64,000 bases of DNA from Trichoplax sp. H2 (GCA_003344405.1 NOWV01000139.1:124001-188000), one strand, 5' to 3'. Shown: positions 14,135 through 27,018, numbered from the stretch's first letter. The notes: generated by a model from the sequence alone, not told the origin. Numbers and translations: made by a program.

Positions 14135-16384
14135 ATGCTCTCAGGAATGTCTGGAGAATCAACTAGATCTCTAAAGGCTAGGCGCTCACATTCTCTTGGT
14201 GGGCAGATCAGACCGCAAAGATTAGAACACGATAAAGATGAAGATGTTGATGAAGGAATGGATATTGATGAGAAGACTAGATTGCCGCCACAATCGTCTG
14301 CAAACCGCTTTATGAGTCTCTTTCGTTTTACCAGTCAAAATGGACATCAAGGCATTCCTCGAGAGAGTAGTAGCGAAGGAGATATACGTTCCATTGGCAC
14401 CAACGACAATAGTATCTCTGAAGATGCAAAGAAAGATAAAATAAGAGATGAAATAACTAAGGTTAGACCTTGAGAACAATGTTTCGTACAAGCATTTCCA
14501 AGTATATATATATATACCTTCATAATACAAAAATGCTACATTTCATAGTAACTTGAGTGAATTTATAAGTAACGCGGTTAATCCATCAGTATAACAATAC
14601 AATATTGACAGTATAAAAATTTCAATTTCGTAATATCTTAGCTGGAAGCGGAAATACAAAGTTTACATCAAACGATCGCTCGAAAAGAAGAGTTATTAAC
14701 AAATCTTCGGAAGGAACTAGGAGTTACTACAAATTCGCCCTTTACCCAGTTTAAAGAGAAATTTCAAATGACGTTGTAAGTTGATTGTATCCGGTAAACT
14801 GATCCAGAAACAATACTATTCCATGGTGTGGTATTATGTGTTTATGTCAGTAAGCTTTCCATCAGAGAATTAAATATTCTGCTCTTCTTTACATACATTG
14901 TATCAAGTGTAGCACACATTTAAAGCAAATTTTGGCTTAAGAACAAGCGAAAATTTGAATTCTATTTTTTTACACCTAAGTAATTTATACGACTTATTCA
15001 GTGCCATTAAATGCCTTAGGGACATATGGCAAGATGATGTCATCAATTAGCTTACATTAACCATTTAGCACATCTAGTTGAGCTGTAGGTAGTATAGAAT
15101 TGGTGTCGTTTAGAGATTTGTGACTTTGGAACTAGAATAGCTGTTAGCTATTAGCTTACATTCACATTTAACTGCAGATCTTGTCTATTAACTTCTATCA
15201 CATAAATCGCCATCACTCTTGCACATTTACTTACTCTCATCGCCCTCAACTTTTATATCTTATTGACATATATCTGTTTGCCTATTTTGTAAGATCTGGA
15301 ATTACATCGGAATGTTCTACACTATATACATCGTATTTTACAAGCACCATACTCTTTACTAATGTAACTACTGTAGCTAAATCAAGTTAAAATTATCGCA
15401 GTTTACTTGAATGATTACTCACTGTGTATTATGATGGAATGACCTTGTAATAATCTCCTGCTGTATTACAGTTACTGTACTACAAGAATTAGCTGAAATC
15501 ATTACATATGATCTTTGTCTTTTAATCTAAGAATTAGTTAACCAGCTACGATGCAGCCATTCGTCCAAGCAGATATGCTTGACTAGATTATTTTTCATAC
15601 TTTAGCAATCTGAAGAAGTCCGGGAATCCTGAGCCTATGCAATCACCGCAAGATGAAAACATTACGATGAAAGATCGCTTCAAGTATTTGATTGCTAAAT
15701 TTATAACATAAAAGATAGCACTTTCGACAGTACAATTAGATTTCCTCAGTAAAGACTTTGTGGTAAAATAGTTAATGATGGAAATTGATCCGTTATTTCT
15801 GCTTATTACGAAGGGAAGGTTCAGAAAATACGATGAAAGTGATCGAAGAGAAATTTCAGTCTGCCGGTTCTGCTTTAAAAGTAAGTAATACTTGCTGCTA
15901 AAGTTGGGTCAAGTTAAACCGGTTGTTGTTACTTTGCAGCACTATGAATTGAGTTTCATCCTGTTATTTAATAAACACATAGTATAATGTATTGAATAAT
16001 AAAATTTATAAACAGAACGTGCAGGCATAAGTTTTTATACGAATGTATACCTTCTAACTGGTAGAAAACAAATCGCAACCATTACTTAGATTTAAGTGAT
16101 TAAAGATTCAGCTTTTTCTAAGAATGTAACTAGAGGTTATTCTATAGACTTCACAGATTCTTCATAAACTGACACAATTTAATGTTATCAATATAATGCT
16201 ACGTTGTATTCTAGCTAATCCAAGTTTTACAATAACTTTTCAGAAAGGAAAACCTGATTGAAAGAACTTTTATTTTTCATTATTAGAGATCAATCTGGAG
16301 GAGATCCTTGAGAGCGACTACTGGAACCTAGTTCTAAGTGAGAGTGGTGCTTATTTCCATCGCAGGAAAACAGTGGTGCTGTGA
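14135..16384 (+). CDS. TPD52: TPD52-family (tumour protein D52-like) coiled-coil protein
   Basis: TPD52 proteins are small coiled-coil adaptors tied to vesicle trafficking. Exons: 14135-14461 (109 residues, charged and Ser-rich, unlike vertebrate N-termini), 14642-14775 (the diagnostic block: LEAEIQSLHQTIARKEELL followed by a Lys-rich helix and ELGV, matching the TPD52 heptad segment), then less certain 15606-15683, 15814-15880 (FQSAGSAL, resembling the A.Q.ASAAFSSVGS region) and 16289-16384 with stop. With these choices all phases agree and give 233 aa, close to family size. The ATG at 14135 is preceded by AACG and is the first in frame in its exon. The first two exons carry the family call; the 3' three are inferred from splice sites and phase, with weaker similarity. 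The minus-strand open frame overlapping the first exon is a shadow. Confidence 0.7.
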
Positions 16385-17740
16385 AGTATATATGCATAAC
16401 AAAATGCTCAAGTTATCTCTTGAATTTAGATCTACCGGCAAATTACAGAATTTTTATCGACTTGAAACTTGACGAATAAAAGTATGGAGATCAGTTACAG
16501 TCGATTGCCAGGATAAATGTTGCTTATTATTATTGCATCGATTAGTTATTTCGACGACGCACCACTATTTGTGGATTTATATAAAATATTGGACATTAGC
16601 CGTATCTTATATACATATATATACGTATTTGTTGTATGTTATGTTAATATTTATCTGTTACTATATATCCATAAATTAATTAATAAAATTATTCATGAAA
16701 TGATGCTTTTCCTTGCTGCTTTATACCAAATTGTCATACTGTATATAGCTTGCTGAGGGTCAGTGTCGTACTATTACCCAATGATTTAGTAGTTTTGACT
16801 TCATATCTACATGCAAGTTAGAAAAGAACATTACTACAGTTACTGTAAGCCTATGCAATTAGTCACTGATTTATGAAAGTTAGGATGCTCCATAGAACCA
16901 ATACCATTGATTACTACGTACAATAGGAATTCATATATAGATTAAAAGTTTTTATAATTGGGTTTATATTACGAAAGGGTTGCCTACTATGCCTCACTGA
17001 GATTGAAGTACTCGTATGATTATATATGTTATACATCGATATGCCCGTAAACATCAAAATACTCGTATAATGCTCCTAATTTTTATGTTTCATCGAAGCT
17101 GATGGCAAAGAAACCACCGACTCCCAATCATATCCATTGATTATATAATAAGTCACCAGGATTTACCGGAGAAAATTAAAAAAATTAGCCTTTTACTAAA
17201 TATGTAGAGGCAATTAAGAATATTTCGATCAATTATTGTTATTAGTACAGCGCGTGCCTGCTATCGATTTAATGCTCAGATATATACCGACAAATTTATG
17301 CTTTCTAACACTTTGAATAAAATTGGTCGTTACCATAACCATCTCCCACTTATATCGCACCAGAATTATTATATTATCAGAGTATACAGTACAGTAAATT
17401 TCATGCCCTGAAAAGTTTGCGATTACAATCTGACTTCGATAAGTGTCTTACAACTGAGTCTAGTTTGTGTACTACAAGCTCGGTAAAGAACAACTGTAGC
17501 CACTGGTGGCCTAAATAATTATATAATTCTTCGAAAGGAGTAACAAATATGTAAGGTAAATATGTTTCTTGCAAAGAAGTTTAAGCGCCATTGTTAGTTC
17601 CTAACGGTATACGAAAGCAATGGACAACTTTTCGACGTCTAATACACCACTCAAGATCTGATATCGCCTATTTAGTGTATACCCGTAACAACATATATTG
17701 AAATTCAAAGACTAATTCGTTTTCGTAAAATTCATAAAAG
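16385..17740. other. No gene recognised between TPD52 and RPN2
   Basis: About 1.35 kb between the 3' end of the TPD52-like gene (plus) and the 3' end of RPN2 (minus). It should hold both 3' untranslated regions. An 80-residue open frame at 16517-16756 is Ile/Tyr-rich, as expected of chance translation of AT-rich DNA. Confidence 0.4.
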
Positions 17741-17746
17741 TTTATT
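17741..17746 (-). promoter_or_regulatory. Putative poly(A) signal of RPN2
   Basis: TTTATT on the plus strand, read as AATAAA on the minus strand, about 77 nt beyond the RPN2 stop. This is a normal distance for a polyadenylation signal. Inferred from motif and position only. Confidence 0.45.
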
Positions 17747-17822
17747 TTTAAGAGGGGGATAAAAATTTTTGTTTTACAATAATTTCGTAGACTTAATAAC
17801 AATTCAGATCTTTGATTCACGA

Positions 17823-20800
17823 TTACCTCAGTTCCTTTTTCATCCTAGAGTAAAATATATTGCATACAACGATTAGTGATCCAAGACCCAAGAACATTTG
17901 TCTCTTAAACATGTTTATCATGTTTACGCAAAAAATCACGAGCCTTGTAAGTTACCTATCATTGGCAATGGACCTTAGTACTGAAGTTCCGGATACGAAC
18001 GTAATTCCACCAATAACGGCAAGATATTTCAGAGTAGTAAACATATTCTACAATCAAAGAAGTTGCGTTAATATTTACAAATTGAAAATATTCGATACTA
18101 ATTAATGGTATCTTACCAAATTGGTCCAGTAACAGTAATACAGCAAAAAGATGGCTATTTAGGAATTAAAACAGTGTTAGTATACGTGTGTATTATATAG
18201 TTATCTGATTGTTGTTAAGTTATTAAACTAACTTACCACCAACTCCTAAGTGAAAGACGATATTTGGCAACGTAAAGGAAAAATTAGATACATTTGCTCC
18301 GAATAGATTCCACTGTAAAAATTAAAAAATAGGCAATTATAAAAATACTCGAATTAAGTAGCTCTTCATATATTACATCTGTTTCTAAGAAAATGTGATC
18401 TAATCTTAGTCAGTAAGTCTTATAAAACAGAAGAAATACTGGTGGATGTAGATTAATGATATTTGCAATTTGATATTAAAGCTTCCAGAGATAATCATTG
18501 CCCGGCAGCCTTTGTATTGATCAAATTGCAGTATGACATTAACTGTTGCGAAACATGACTGTCTTTNNNNNNNNNNNNNNNNNNNNGCAAAAAATCACGA
18601 GCCTTGTAAGTTACCTATCATTGGCAATGGACCTTAGTACTGAAGTTCCGGATACGAACGTAATTCCACCAATAACGGCAAGATATTTCAGAGTAGTAAA
18701 CATATTCTACAATCAAAGAAGTTGCGTTAATATTTACAAATTGAAAATATTCGATACTAATTAATGGTATCTTACCAAATTGGTCCAGTAACAGTAATAC
18801 AGCAAAAAGATGGCTATTTAGGAATTAAAACAGTGTTAGTATACGTGTGTATTATATAGTTATCTGATTGTTGTTAAGTTATTAAACTAACTTACCACCA
18901 ACTCCTAAGTGAAAGACGATATTTGGCAACGTAAAGGAAAAATTAGATACATTTGCTCCGAATAGATTCCACTGTAAAAATTAAAAAATAGGCAATTATA
19001 AAAATACTCGAATTAAGTAGCTCTTCATATATTACATCTGTTTCTAAGAAAATGTGATCTAATCTTAGTCAGTAAGTCTTATAAAACAGAAGAAATACTG
19101 GTGGATGTAGATTAATGATATTTGCAATTTGATATTAAAGCTTCCAGAGATAATCATTGCCCGGCAGCCTTTGTATTGATCAAATTGCAGTATGACATTA
19201 ACTGTTGCGAAACATGACTGTCTTTCAACTGTTAATGATCACACTTTATACAACAATATTTTCACGTTGATACTAAGTTTCCATCGAAAGGTAGCAAGAA
19301 CGATAACTATAAATTCGAAATACTGCAACAAGCAGCACTTACCATTACAAACATAATCACCAAAGGTGATAAAACTAGTAGGGTGAAAGCCTTAGATACG
19401 AGCTCTGGAGGGCGTTTTTCGGGAACACGGAACACATGCTAAAATCCCCCAAAATTTTTTAGATCAGTGAAAACTGGATACATCGCCTACTCTTATTAAG
19501 TGCATTAATTCAAAAACCTGTATCTCTGGTTTAGAGCTTGGAGGAATTTTTGTCGCAGGAGCCGCAGCACCAGTCGTAGTAAACTTTAGACTAAGACTAC
19601 CCTGGGTGATTCATGTAAAAAACAACATTAAAACTATAATCTCTCTAAAGAATACTGTCCTTTGTAATATACACGATAATAATAATATTGTTGATTATTA
19701 CCACTTTCCAATAAATCTGGTTGGAAAAAGTAGGATCGCCGATAATTACGTCCATAGAGTAGTTACCACTTTGTGAGTAGAAGGTTTTACGGAGTTCGGT
19801 AATGTCCTGATTTTAAGTATTAAAACTGACATTACGATTCNNNNNNNNNNNNNNNNNNNNGCAAAAAATCACGAGCCTTGTAAGTTACCTATCATTGGCA
19901 ATGGACCTTAGTACTGAAGTTCCGGATACGAACGTAATTCCACCAATAACGGCAAGATATTTCAGAGTAGTAAACATATTCTACAATCAAAGAAGTTGCG
20001 TTAATATTTACAAATTGAAAATATTCGATACTAATTAATGGTATCTTACCAAATTGGTCCAGTAACAGTAATACAGCAAAAAGATGGCTATTTAGGAATT
20101 AAAACAGTGTTAGTATACGTGTGTATTATATAGTTATCTGATTGTTGTTAAGTTATTAAACTAACTTACCACCAACTCCTAAGTGAAAGACGATATTTGG
20201 CAACGTAAAGGAAAAATTAGATACATTTGCTCCAAATAGATTCCACTGTAAAAATTAAAAAATAGGCCATTATAAAAATACTCGAATTAAGTAGGTCTTC
20301 ATATATTACATCTGTTTCTAAGAAAATGTGATCTAATCTTAGTCAGTAAGTCTTATAAAACAGAAGAAATACTGGTGGATGTAGATTAATGATATTTGCA
20401 ATTTGATATTAAAGCTTCCAGAGATAATCATTGCCCGGCAGCCTTTGTATTGATCAAATTGCAGTATGACATTAACTGTTGCGAAACATGACTGTCTTTT
20501 AACTGTTAATGATCACACTTTATACAACAATATTTTCACGTTGATACTAAGTTTCCATCGAAAGGTAGCAAGAACGATAACTATAAAGCACTTACCATTA
20601 CAAACATAATCACCAAAGGTGATAAAACTAGTAGGGTGAAAGCCTTAGATACGAGCTCTGGAGGGCGTTTTTCTGGAACACGGAACACATGCTAAAATCC
20701 CCCAAAATTTTTAGATCAGTGAAAACTGGATACATCGCCTACTCTTATTAAGTGCATTAATTCAAAAACCTGTATCTCTGGTTTAGAGCTTGGAGGAATT

Positions 20801-23800
20801 TTTGTCGCAGGAGCCGCAGCACCAGTCGTAGTAAACTTTAGACTAAGACTACCCTGGGTGATTCATGTAAAAAACAACATTAAAACTATAATCTCTCTAA
20901 AGAATAAAGAATACTGTCCTTTGTAATATACACGATAATAATAATATTGTTGATTATTACCACTTTCCAATAAATCTGGTTGGAAAAAGTAGGATCGCCG
21001 ATAATTACGTCCATAGAGTAGTTACCACTTTGTGAGTAGAAGGTTTTACGGAGTTCGGTAATGTCCTGATTTTAAGTATTAAAACTGACATTACGATTCT
21101 GATAAATAAGATTTACTACTATGCAATAGCATACATACCAATTCTAGCGATAGCAATTGTTCATTTCGGTTAGTGAATAAGAAAGAACGATCTACATTAC
21201 ATTTGTCACATGCCAATCTTAAGAAAGCCTGTGTTTATCAAGAATAATTTCATTATTTCCTTTAATTTTATAATTATCATTTTGGGAATTATGGATACAA
21301 TATAAACAATAAAATGATAATATTACTATTGCTAACCTGTTGAGGTACAATTTCCACATTTTTTTCAACATCTTTAACAATAAATTCAATTGCTACATTC
21401 GAATGCTCATCTGCTTGAATATTCGAAGCTAGTCCTTTTGGAAAAGTCGCCCTATAATACAAATTCGACGTGGCAAAAAGATACATGAAATTATTGATAT
21501 AAATTTACTTCAAATATAGAAGTAGTCAAAATTATTACAAGAATGATATAATGTACAAGGGACTATTCTTTCTCGATTACAGTAATACCTGACTGTACCT
21601 AAATTTCAGGTACACACGTACCTTGCTTCTTTCTGTACTGAAGCTTGGTCTATGTCGCTAGTTTTTACTTTGAAGGATTCAACAGCAACATTGACAACCT
21701 TTTTAACTTTAAAGCTAGAGTCTTGTAATCCAATTAATCGTTTATCTTCCACAACAGGTGCAACATTAAAATGAACAGTATAAAATCCACGTTCAGGCTT
21801 CATTTTATTAAAATCAAACTGGTATTCACCAGCTGATTTTTCTACAAGATCTACATCACTTGCGATGGTGTTTCCTTCAGTGGACACAATCGAGGTAGCT
21901 TTGACGTCCATTTTTGGTAAAGGTTTCCCTAAGATATTGCATGCTTTCACCTATATTTCAAAACCATTGGGTTTAGCAAATTAATTGAATAAAATTAGGA
22001 TGTATAGTGATAATTACCAATAAACATAACTATTCAGGCTAAGTTAACTTACGACAATATTTCCATCGTTTTTCCGGATTAGGGCTTGACTAGTCAGGAC
22101 AACGCTTCCGGGAATTTGAAACTATTTATTAACATTTTTAAGTTAGATCACATGTTGACGTCACATTATGCCTCCTTTGATAATTCGAATAGTTATTCAG
22201 TATTAAGTGTGCATTTACAAAAATGAAAATCTACAAAGGAAGTTAACTACCTTGTTTTCAGTAAAAGCCTGAAGCCCAAGAGCAACATAGTATGCGTTTC
22301 TAACGGATCCAACATGCCTCTTGCTAACAATGTAATTGGCAAGCTTAATTGCTTGATCATTGTCAATAGCTGGAGTAAGACCTCTTGCATAGCATAGACG
22401 GTACACTCCCGTAACAAATAAAATCGTATCTCGAATCCCGCCATCAAACTGCAAATACTTATCACCAATTTCATCGGCTTGATTTAGTACTTCTCCTATG
22501 GCATTAGGGATTGTACCAATATCGGCATCTTTTGGTAAGAAAGCTGCGGCATGAAAGGCGAAGCTGTGACTGTCGTTAATATACAAAAAATGACAGTAAA
22601 ACAACAATACAGGTATCTCAATACAGAAAAAGTTGATCATAGTTATGAAATTAATATGTAGTTGTAAATGTTTATTGCATGGTTTATCTCCCTGATTACT
22701 GTCACATAGTGACTACAGGAAACGCAAGGAATATGCAATTGTCGACAGCCTGACGTACTATGATTTCTCGTAGTACGCTAGCACGGCTTGATATCCAATG
22801 CATTGGCTGTGGACTATACTTCATAAAGTTTGTGCGCAAAGGCACTAAGCTCCGTAAGCCAAATGGGCAGCGCCAACAGAGGCCAGTCCGTTGGATGCCC
22901 TCATTGGAAGACTGGTGAAGCAGAAGCTTCAGATGTATTTAAATTAGTTACGATATAAATTTCTAACCTTGCAGTGCTATCATCTTTTTCTAGTGCAGAT
23001 TTCAAGGATTTAACCACCATAGAGGCATCAACTACAAGACAATACAATATCAACATTGTAATTTCATTATCACTGTAACGTTCGTATGCAGACTGCAATC
23101 ACTGAAATTAGGTGTAACATACATAGTAATCAATAGAAAAATTGCTAAATTTATTTCAGTATACCTTTAAGATTGAACTTTGTTAGAGCACCGACAGCTT
23201 GATAAATCAAGAATGTAGTGCGGCCATCAAGTATAACATCATTTAGTACTTTTTGAGCATCTTTTGGGGGTGTCAACTAAAATTTGACATAAAAAGCATT
23301 TAGGTTAGCAAAACATAATCCACAGTAAGCAATGCAAACGTTTTATAATAGTTCTACCGTAGACCTATGATCTGTTAATCTGTTTTTGACTGCACCTTAA
23401 TTCAAAGTACGCGGCGGCATTAAACAGATTACAACGTTCATAATTTTCTCGATAGAAAAACTAGACACTTACGTTGCATTTTAAACTGTCTCCAATAAAC
23501 GCACCAAAATATAAGTTAACGAGATTCGAAGTCATCGATTTCTTGATAAATGCACAAACATCCTAGTAGAAGTTTTATCATCGTCAAGTGAGATAAATAC
23601 TAATACGCTTCGTAAACAGAGTTAAACTAGATTGTATCAAGCTTGGTTAAAGAGTGCTATCTTCTTCTACATACGTATTTAGTCATTAATTTATATCATA
23701 CCTGGTTTTCAGGCACTTTTTCATTGAGTGCTTCAAGACCAACAACAGAATAGTATGCAGTTACTAAATCTTTGTAAGGTTGAGCTGCCTTCAGTTTTTG

Positions 23801-23881
23801 AATTAATTGCAGAAGATCATTTTCTGGCACGACATCAACCTGTAACGCTGAACAGCAGATTACAAAAAGCGAGAGAGCCAA
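17823..23881 (-). CDS. RPN2: Ribophorin II, oligosaccharyltransferase subunit (Swp1 family)
   Basis: Subunit of the ER oligosaccharyltransferase that N-glycosylates nascent proteins. Sixteen exons, minus strand: 23881-23702, 23562-23473, 23276-23165, 23092-22968, 22569-22251, 22121-22053, 21950-21622, 21451-21337, 21228-21139, 21065-20961, 20853-20770, 20691-20596, 20245-20170, 20087-20050, 19980-19889, then the stop exon 17844-17823, reached through the duplicated block. Starts with signal peptide MALSLFVICCSALQ. Family landmarks: YYSVVGLEAL, KYLQFDGGIRDT, HVFRVPEKRPPELVS before a membrane helix, GANVSNF, IVFHLGVG, YWTNLNMFTTLKYLAVIGG. About 646 aa, like human (631). Two oddities: the 3' exons occur three times around N gaps (assembly artefact), and the exon 3/4 junction is one base out of phase. 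Divergent from NAPRT across about 3.1 kb. Confidence 0.93.
17928..18566. repeat. RPN2 3' block, copy 1 (assembly duplicate)
   Basis: 639 bp beginning GCAAAAAATCACG and ending GACTGTCTTT at the first N gap. Identical, as far as I can read, to 18587-19225. Holds RPN2 exons 13-15 at 18312-18237, 18154-18117 and 18047-17956. It runs without a gap into the terminal exon (17844-17823), so this copy supplies the true left end of the gene. Confidence 0.9.
18567..18586. other. Assembly gap, 20 N
   Basis: Exactly 20 N, a placeholder length rather than a measured gap. The next base starts a repeat of 17928-18566. Confidence 0.98.
18587..19840. repeat. RPN2 3' block, copy 2 (assembly duplicate)
   Basis: 1,254 bp bounded by both N gaps. 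Same left edge as copies 1 and 3. Contains RPN2 exons 10-15, exon 10 at 19806-19702. Compared with copy 3 it has a 21-bp insertion near 19315, lacks a 7-bp AATAAAG-type repeat unit, has one extra T in a homopolymer, and has about five single-base differences. These fit a second allele rather than a second gene. Confidence 0.88.
19841..19860. other. Assembly gap, 20 N
   Basis: Exactly 20 N. Sequence after it returns to the start of the duplicated RPN2 block. Confidence 0.98.
19861..21099. repeat. RPN2 3' block, copy 3 (joined to the rest of the gene)
   Basis: 1,239 bp, 15 bp shorter than copy 2; the three indels noted under copy 2 add up exactly to that difference. This copy continues unbroken into RPN2 exons 1-9, so it supplies the right-hand side of the real locus. 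Confidence 0.88.
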
Positions 23882-26800
23882 ACAAATCCCTACATTGGAA
23901 TCAGCAAATGTATCGTATTACGTAGGATCAAGAAAAATACCTGAGACGTCGTCAAATATTCATTCATCCAATTATATTTGCGTTTAATTTTACACCGTAC
24001 ATTTCCGTTTGGTTCATTACTAAGTATATGATTTCTATAGCTATAGGATACAGCATGGATAAATAGATAAATATTGTAATGTACTTTTCGACTTGTGCTG
24101 CTTTACATTTCACATGTTACGTTTCTGCAAGAGCGAATTAATTACTAATCCCTAAATAATTACGGCTGCAACAGTTTATGCTTACTAGGATATTATCAGA
24201 GTCAATTACAATCTCTCGCGCCAATAAACATTATTCAAGTAACCGGTTGTTAAAAAGTAGATATAAACGAATCAACTGATGTCATCGCTGTATTACATTA
24301 CCCACTACATACTGCCGTCATGAGCGTGTTACAATGTAATCCAAACGTTCGAGAGTACTGATTAATTTAAGCATCAAGCGTAGCGTATACAGCACTGCAG
24401 TAGGCCACTTACGGATGCAAATTACCACAGTTGCGCTACAGTGCGACCTTATCAAGCCTGTTTATCCTTAATTAATCAAACTATGGACAGGACTGTACTG
24501 TACACTATTTCCCGATGTAAAAAAAGTACAAACGAAGGCCCCTACTGACAGGTGTGAGAAAAAATAGACAGTACCGCACGAGTGTACGTACAGTACAATA
24601 CACTGTACGCTACAGTATAGTACTGTATGTATGTACTGTAGGCAAAGAAGATCATTTCCTTCCTTTTTTTTTACCTCCATGATAACGTACTGCTCACGTG
24701 CTCGAAACTCACAAGTGCAGAACAGTACTTTACCATTTATACTGTACGATACACTAGCGGGCGTGAAGGACTACACAAAGGAAAAAATTGAAAAAATCAA
24801 TCAACCGACAGAGTAAAATTTCATAACCACTGGATAGTTCAAAATCACATGTTTTTCAACTAGTCTAGCATTTTTTACCTTTAAATCGCTCTAAAGTACG
24901 TTAATAAGATCCCGTTAACATTCTATAAATTTTATGACGGATTATGGATGAACAATCTATTTTTAATGTGATTCACTCTAAATGGGTAACAAAATTAATT
25001 ACGAAATTAATTTATTGAAAGTCGAGTACGGTATGTAGATAGTGTAGACTAAGTTCTCAAATGCAGTTTTATTCAAATAACGTTTTTTCCATAATATTTC
25101 GTCTATCTACATATGCGAAAGCTGAAGCTAGTTTAAGCAAAATTATCGAAAATCAAGTAATCCCTTACAGCAACCCATCTTAAATCTTTGCGATTCACGG
25201 AACCATTTCATAAGAGACAAAATTTATCTTGAACTCATGGCCAGCTAAACGTGTACGCATTGAGAACTAAGTCAAACGAAATAACTACCTCTTTTGATAC
25301 TATTTTTGCTATTCTTAAGTCAAAAATAAGTTTTGCAATTGATCTGCTATAGACTCGGCACCAGGGAAGTATAAACTTTGTAGTCTGATGGCCTTTAGTG
25401 TACATACAGTACTCACTGTGAACTAAATTTACTGAAAAAATTCAAGCACGCGAAAGGCACGAGACAAAATTGGAGTACTGTTCTGCTAGTTGATCGAAGA
25501 TACCGCAACGACCTTATCTATTCTAGACTATATATTTATCAAGGGGAAGCCATACGTCTTTCAACTGCTACTTCAGCACTGCAATTTAAAATTTTAGGTA
25601 GAACTATAAAGCCTTATGAAAACGTGTTCATATTGTGAATAACTATGCTGATCGCTATACTGGCTAAAAGTCACTACACTACAGTCTATTAGGCTTGATC
25701 GAAGTTTTTTTCTGGATTATTGAATCAGTCTACCAGGAACATTTTAACGTACAGATAATTAAGAGGCCCTGAGTAAAATGCAAAAATTTAACGAACATGA
25801 CATGTGTATTTGAAAATAATTTTCATTAACGGCTAAGGTTGATGAAAGCTTGGGAGTTGCCACGTGGCTAACTTAAAGAAGATTCTCATAGCAAACGAGA
25901 CACGCTCAAACGAAGGATTGATTGTAAAGTGCCGCAATTACTAATTTTTAGTAAGTATAGTTACGAGCATGAAATGCATCGCCTTGCCCATGTTCTACCA
26001 TGACTTACTTTTTAAGGTCTATTTAGTCCATTAAAACTATGAAAAATTCAAATTGCTACTCTTTAAACAGCATCAATGATAAGTAACAACGTCAAATTCA
26101 TACCTCGCGTAGCTGCCATCTTCCGCTTCGAAAAATAGATAGATCGTCTGCAATGCGCTTATGCTCAGTGTACTGTATTTACAGCCTAGGATCTTGACTA
26201 CCGTACTGTGTATCAGTCACCAGAAGTACAGTACATTGTACACTGTACAGTGTACAGTACTGTAGAGTACAGTATTTTTCTTTTCGTTTACAGTACAGTA
26301 CAGTACTGGACATTAGTACGGTAGCGTACCGTCTGGACAGAGGGCTTTCGCTACATGCTTTAACCTTTAGTTTTGTACAGTACAGTACAGTACAGTACAC
26401 CGAGTTATCAAATACAACTACTGTACAGTGTACAGTATTTCTGCTACACAGTGTACAGTACTGTACTGTACAGTACAGTACATAAAAAGAAGGGTCGCTA
26501 CTGTACAGTACGGTACAGTACAGTACAGCTTACGCACGTGTCGTTAAAACAAACAAACAAACGAAGAACATTACTAATCTACTGTACAACAGTACACAAG
26601 TGTACAGTAGGTACGGTACATACTGTACAGTACAGTCAGTTACAGTACAGTACAGTATTGTACAGTACAGTGGTTTACAGTGTACTGTACTGTACTGTAC
26701 TGTAGTCTTAGACTGTAGTACAGTACAGTCAATTACATGCATACTGAACAATGCATTATGCATTCAGGGATCTGGTACAGGCTGCTTGATTATAATAATG

Positions 26801-27018
26801 AGCTAGCTAACCTATGCAGTACAGGATAGTATCTAAAGAAAGCCAGAAAAACAGATTGAGCAATCAGCCTCTGATACTGTACAGTACTGTACTGTACAGT
26901 ACACTGTACACTGTGTACACTGCTGTACTGTGTACAGTATTTTAGGATCACTTCTTTGCGGTAGTTTATTGTACCTGATATAAAAATATAAGTAAACAAT
27001 AAATAGCAAGCTTGTAAA
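23882..27018. promoter_or_regulatory. Divergent intergenic interval RPN2 / NAPRT
   Basis: RPN2 is transcribed leftwards and NAPRT rightwards from this 3.1-kb interval, so it should contain both promoters. The right half carries GTACW arrays (weak at 24490-24641, dense at 26166-26745 and 26875-26942). The rest (23.9-24.4 and 24.8-26.1 kb) is AT-rich with no recognised motif. I see no clear TATA box or CpG cluster. Confidence 0.5.
26166..26942. repeat. GTACW pentamer arrays upstream of NAPRT
   Basis: Runs of GTAC spaced by a single A or T, as in GTACAGTACAGTACTGTAC, with occasional 6-base steps (GTGTAC) and short unrelated inserts (for example an AAAC run near 26548). GTAC is its own reverse complement and W is A or T, so the array reads the same way on both strands, and each A/T switch makes an inverted repeat. 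A weaker cluster lies at 24490-24641. The last array ends about 75 bp before the NAPRT ATG. Confidence 0.9.

Noticed and set aside
14222-14530. 102-codon minus-strand open frame
   Set aside because: Shadow of the TPD52 first exon; composition is that of antisense AT-rich DNA.
17860-20040. Three plus-strand open frames with the same ending, as a gene family
   Set aside because: They are antisense to RPN2 exon 15 and repeat only because the assembly repeats that block next to N gaps.
24631-24816. 61-codon plus-strand frame upstream of NAPRT
   Set aside because: Starts inside array-like sequence, has no motif and no continuing exon.
26166-26745. CRISPR-like array
   Set aside because: Units are 5-6 bp with no unique spacers and the genome is eukaryotic; this is a degenerate microsatellite-like lattice.
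26179-26999. Overlapping Tyr/Val/Thr/Ser-rich open frames on both strands
   Set aside because: Produced by the stop-free GTACW pentamer; all frames give the same five-residue repeat. The same holds for those at 31.5-32.2, 39.3-40.3, 49.8-50.4 and 51.5-51.8 kb.
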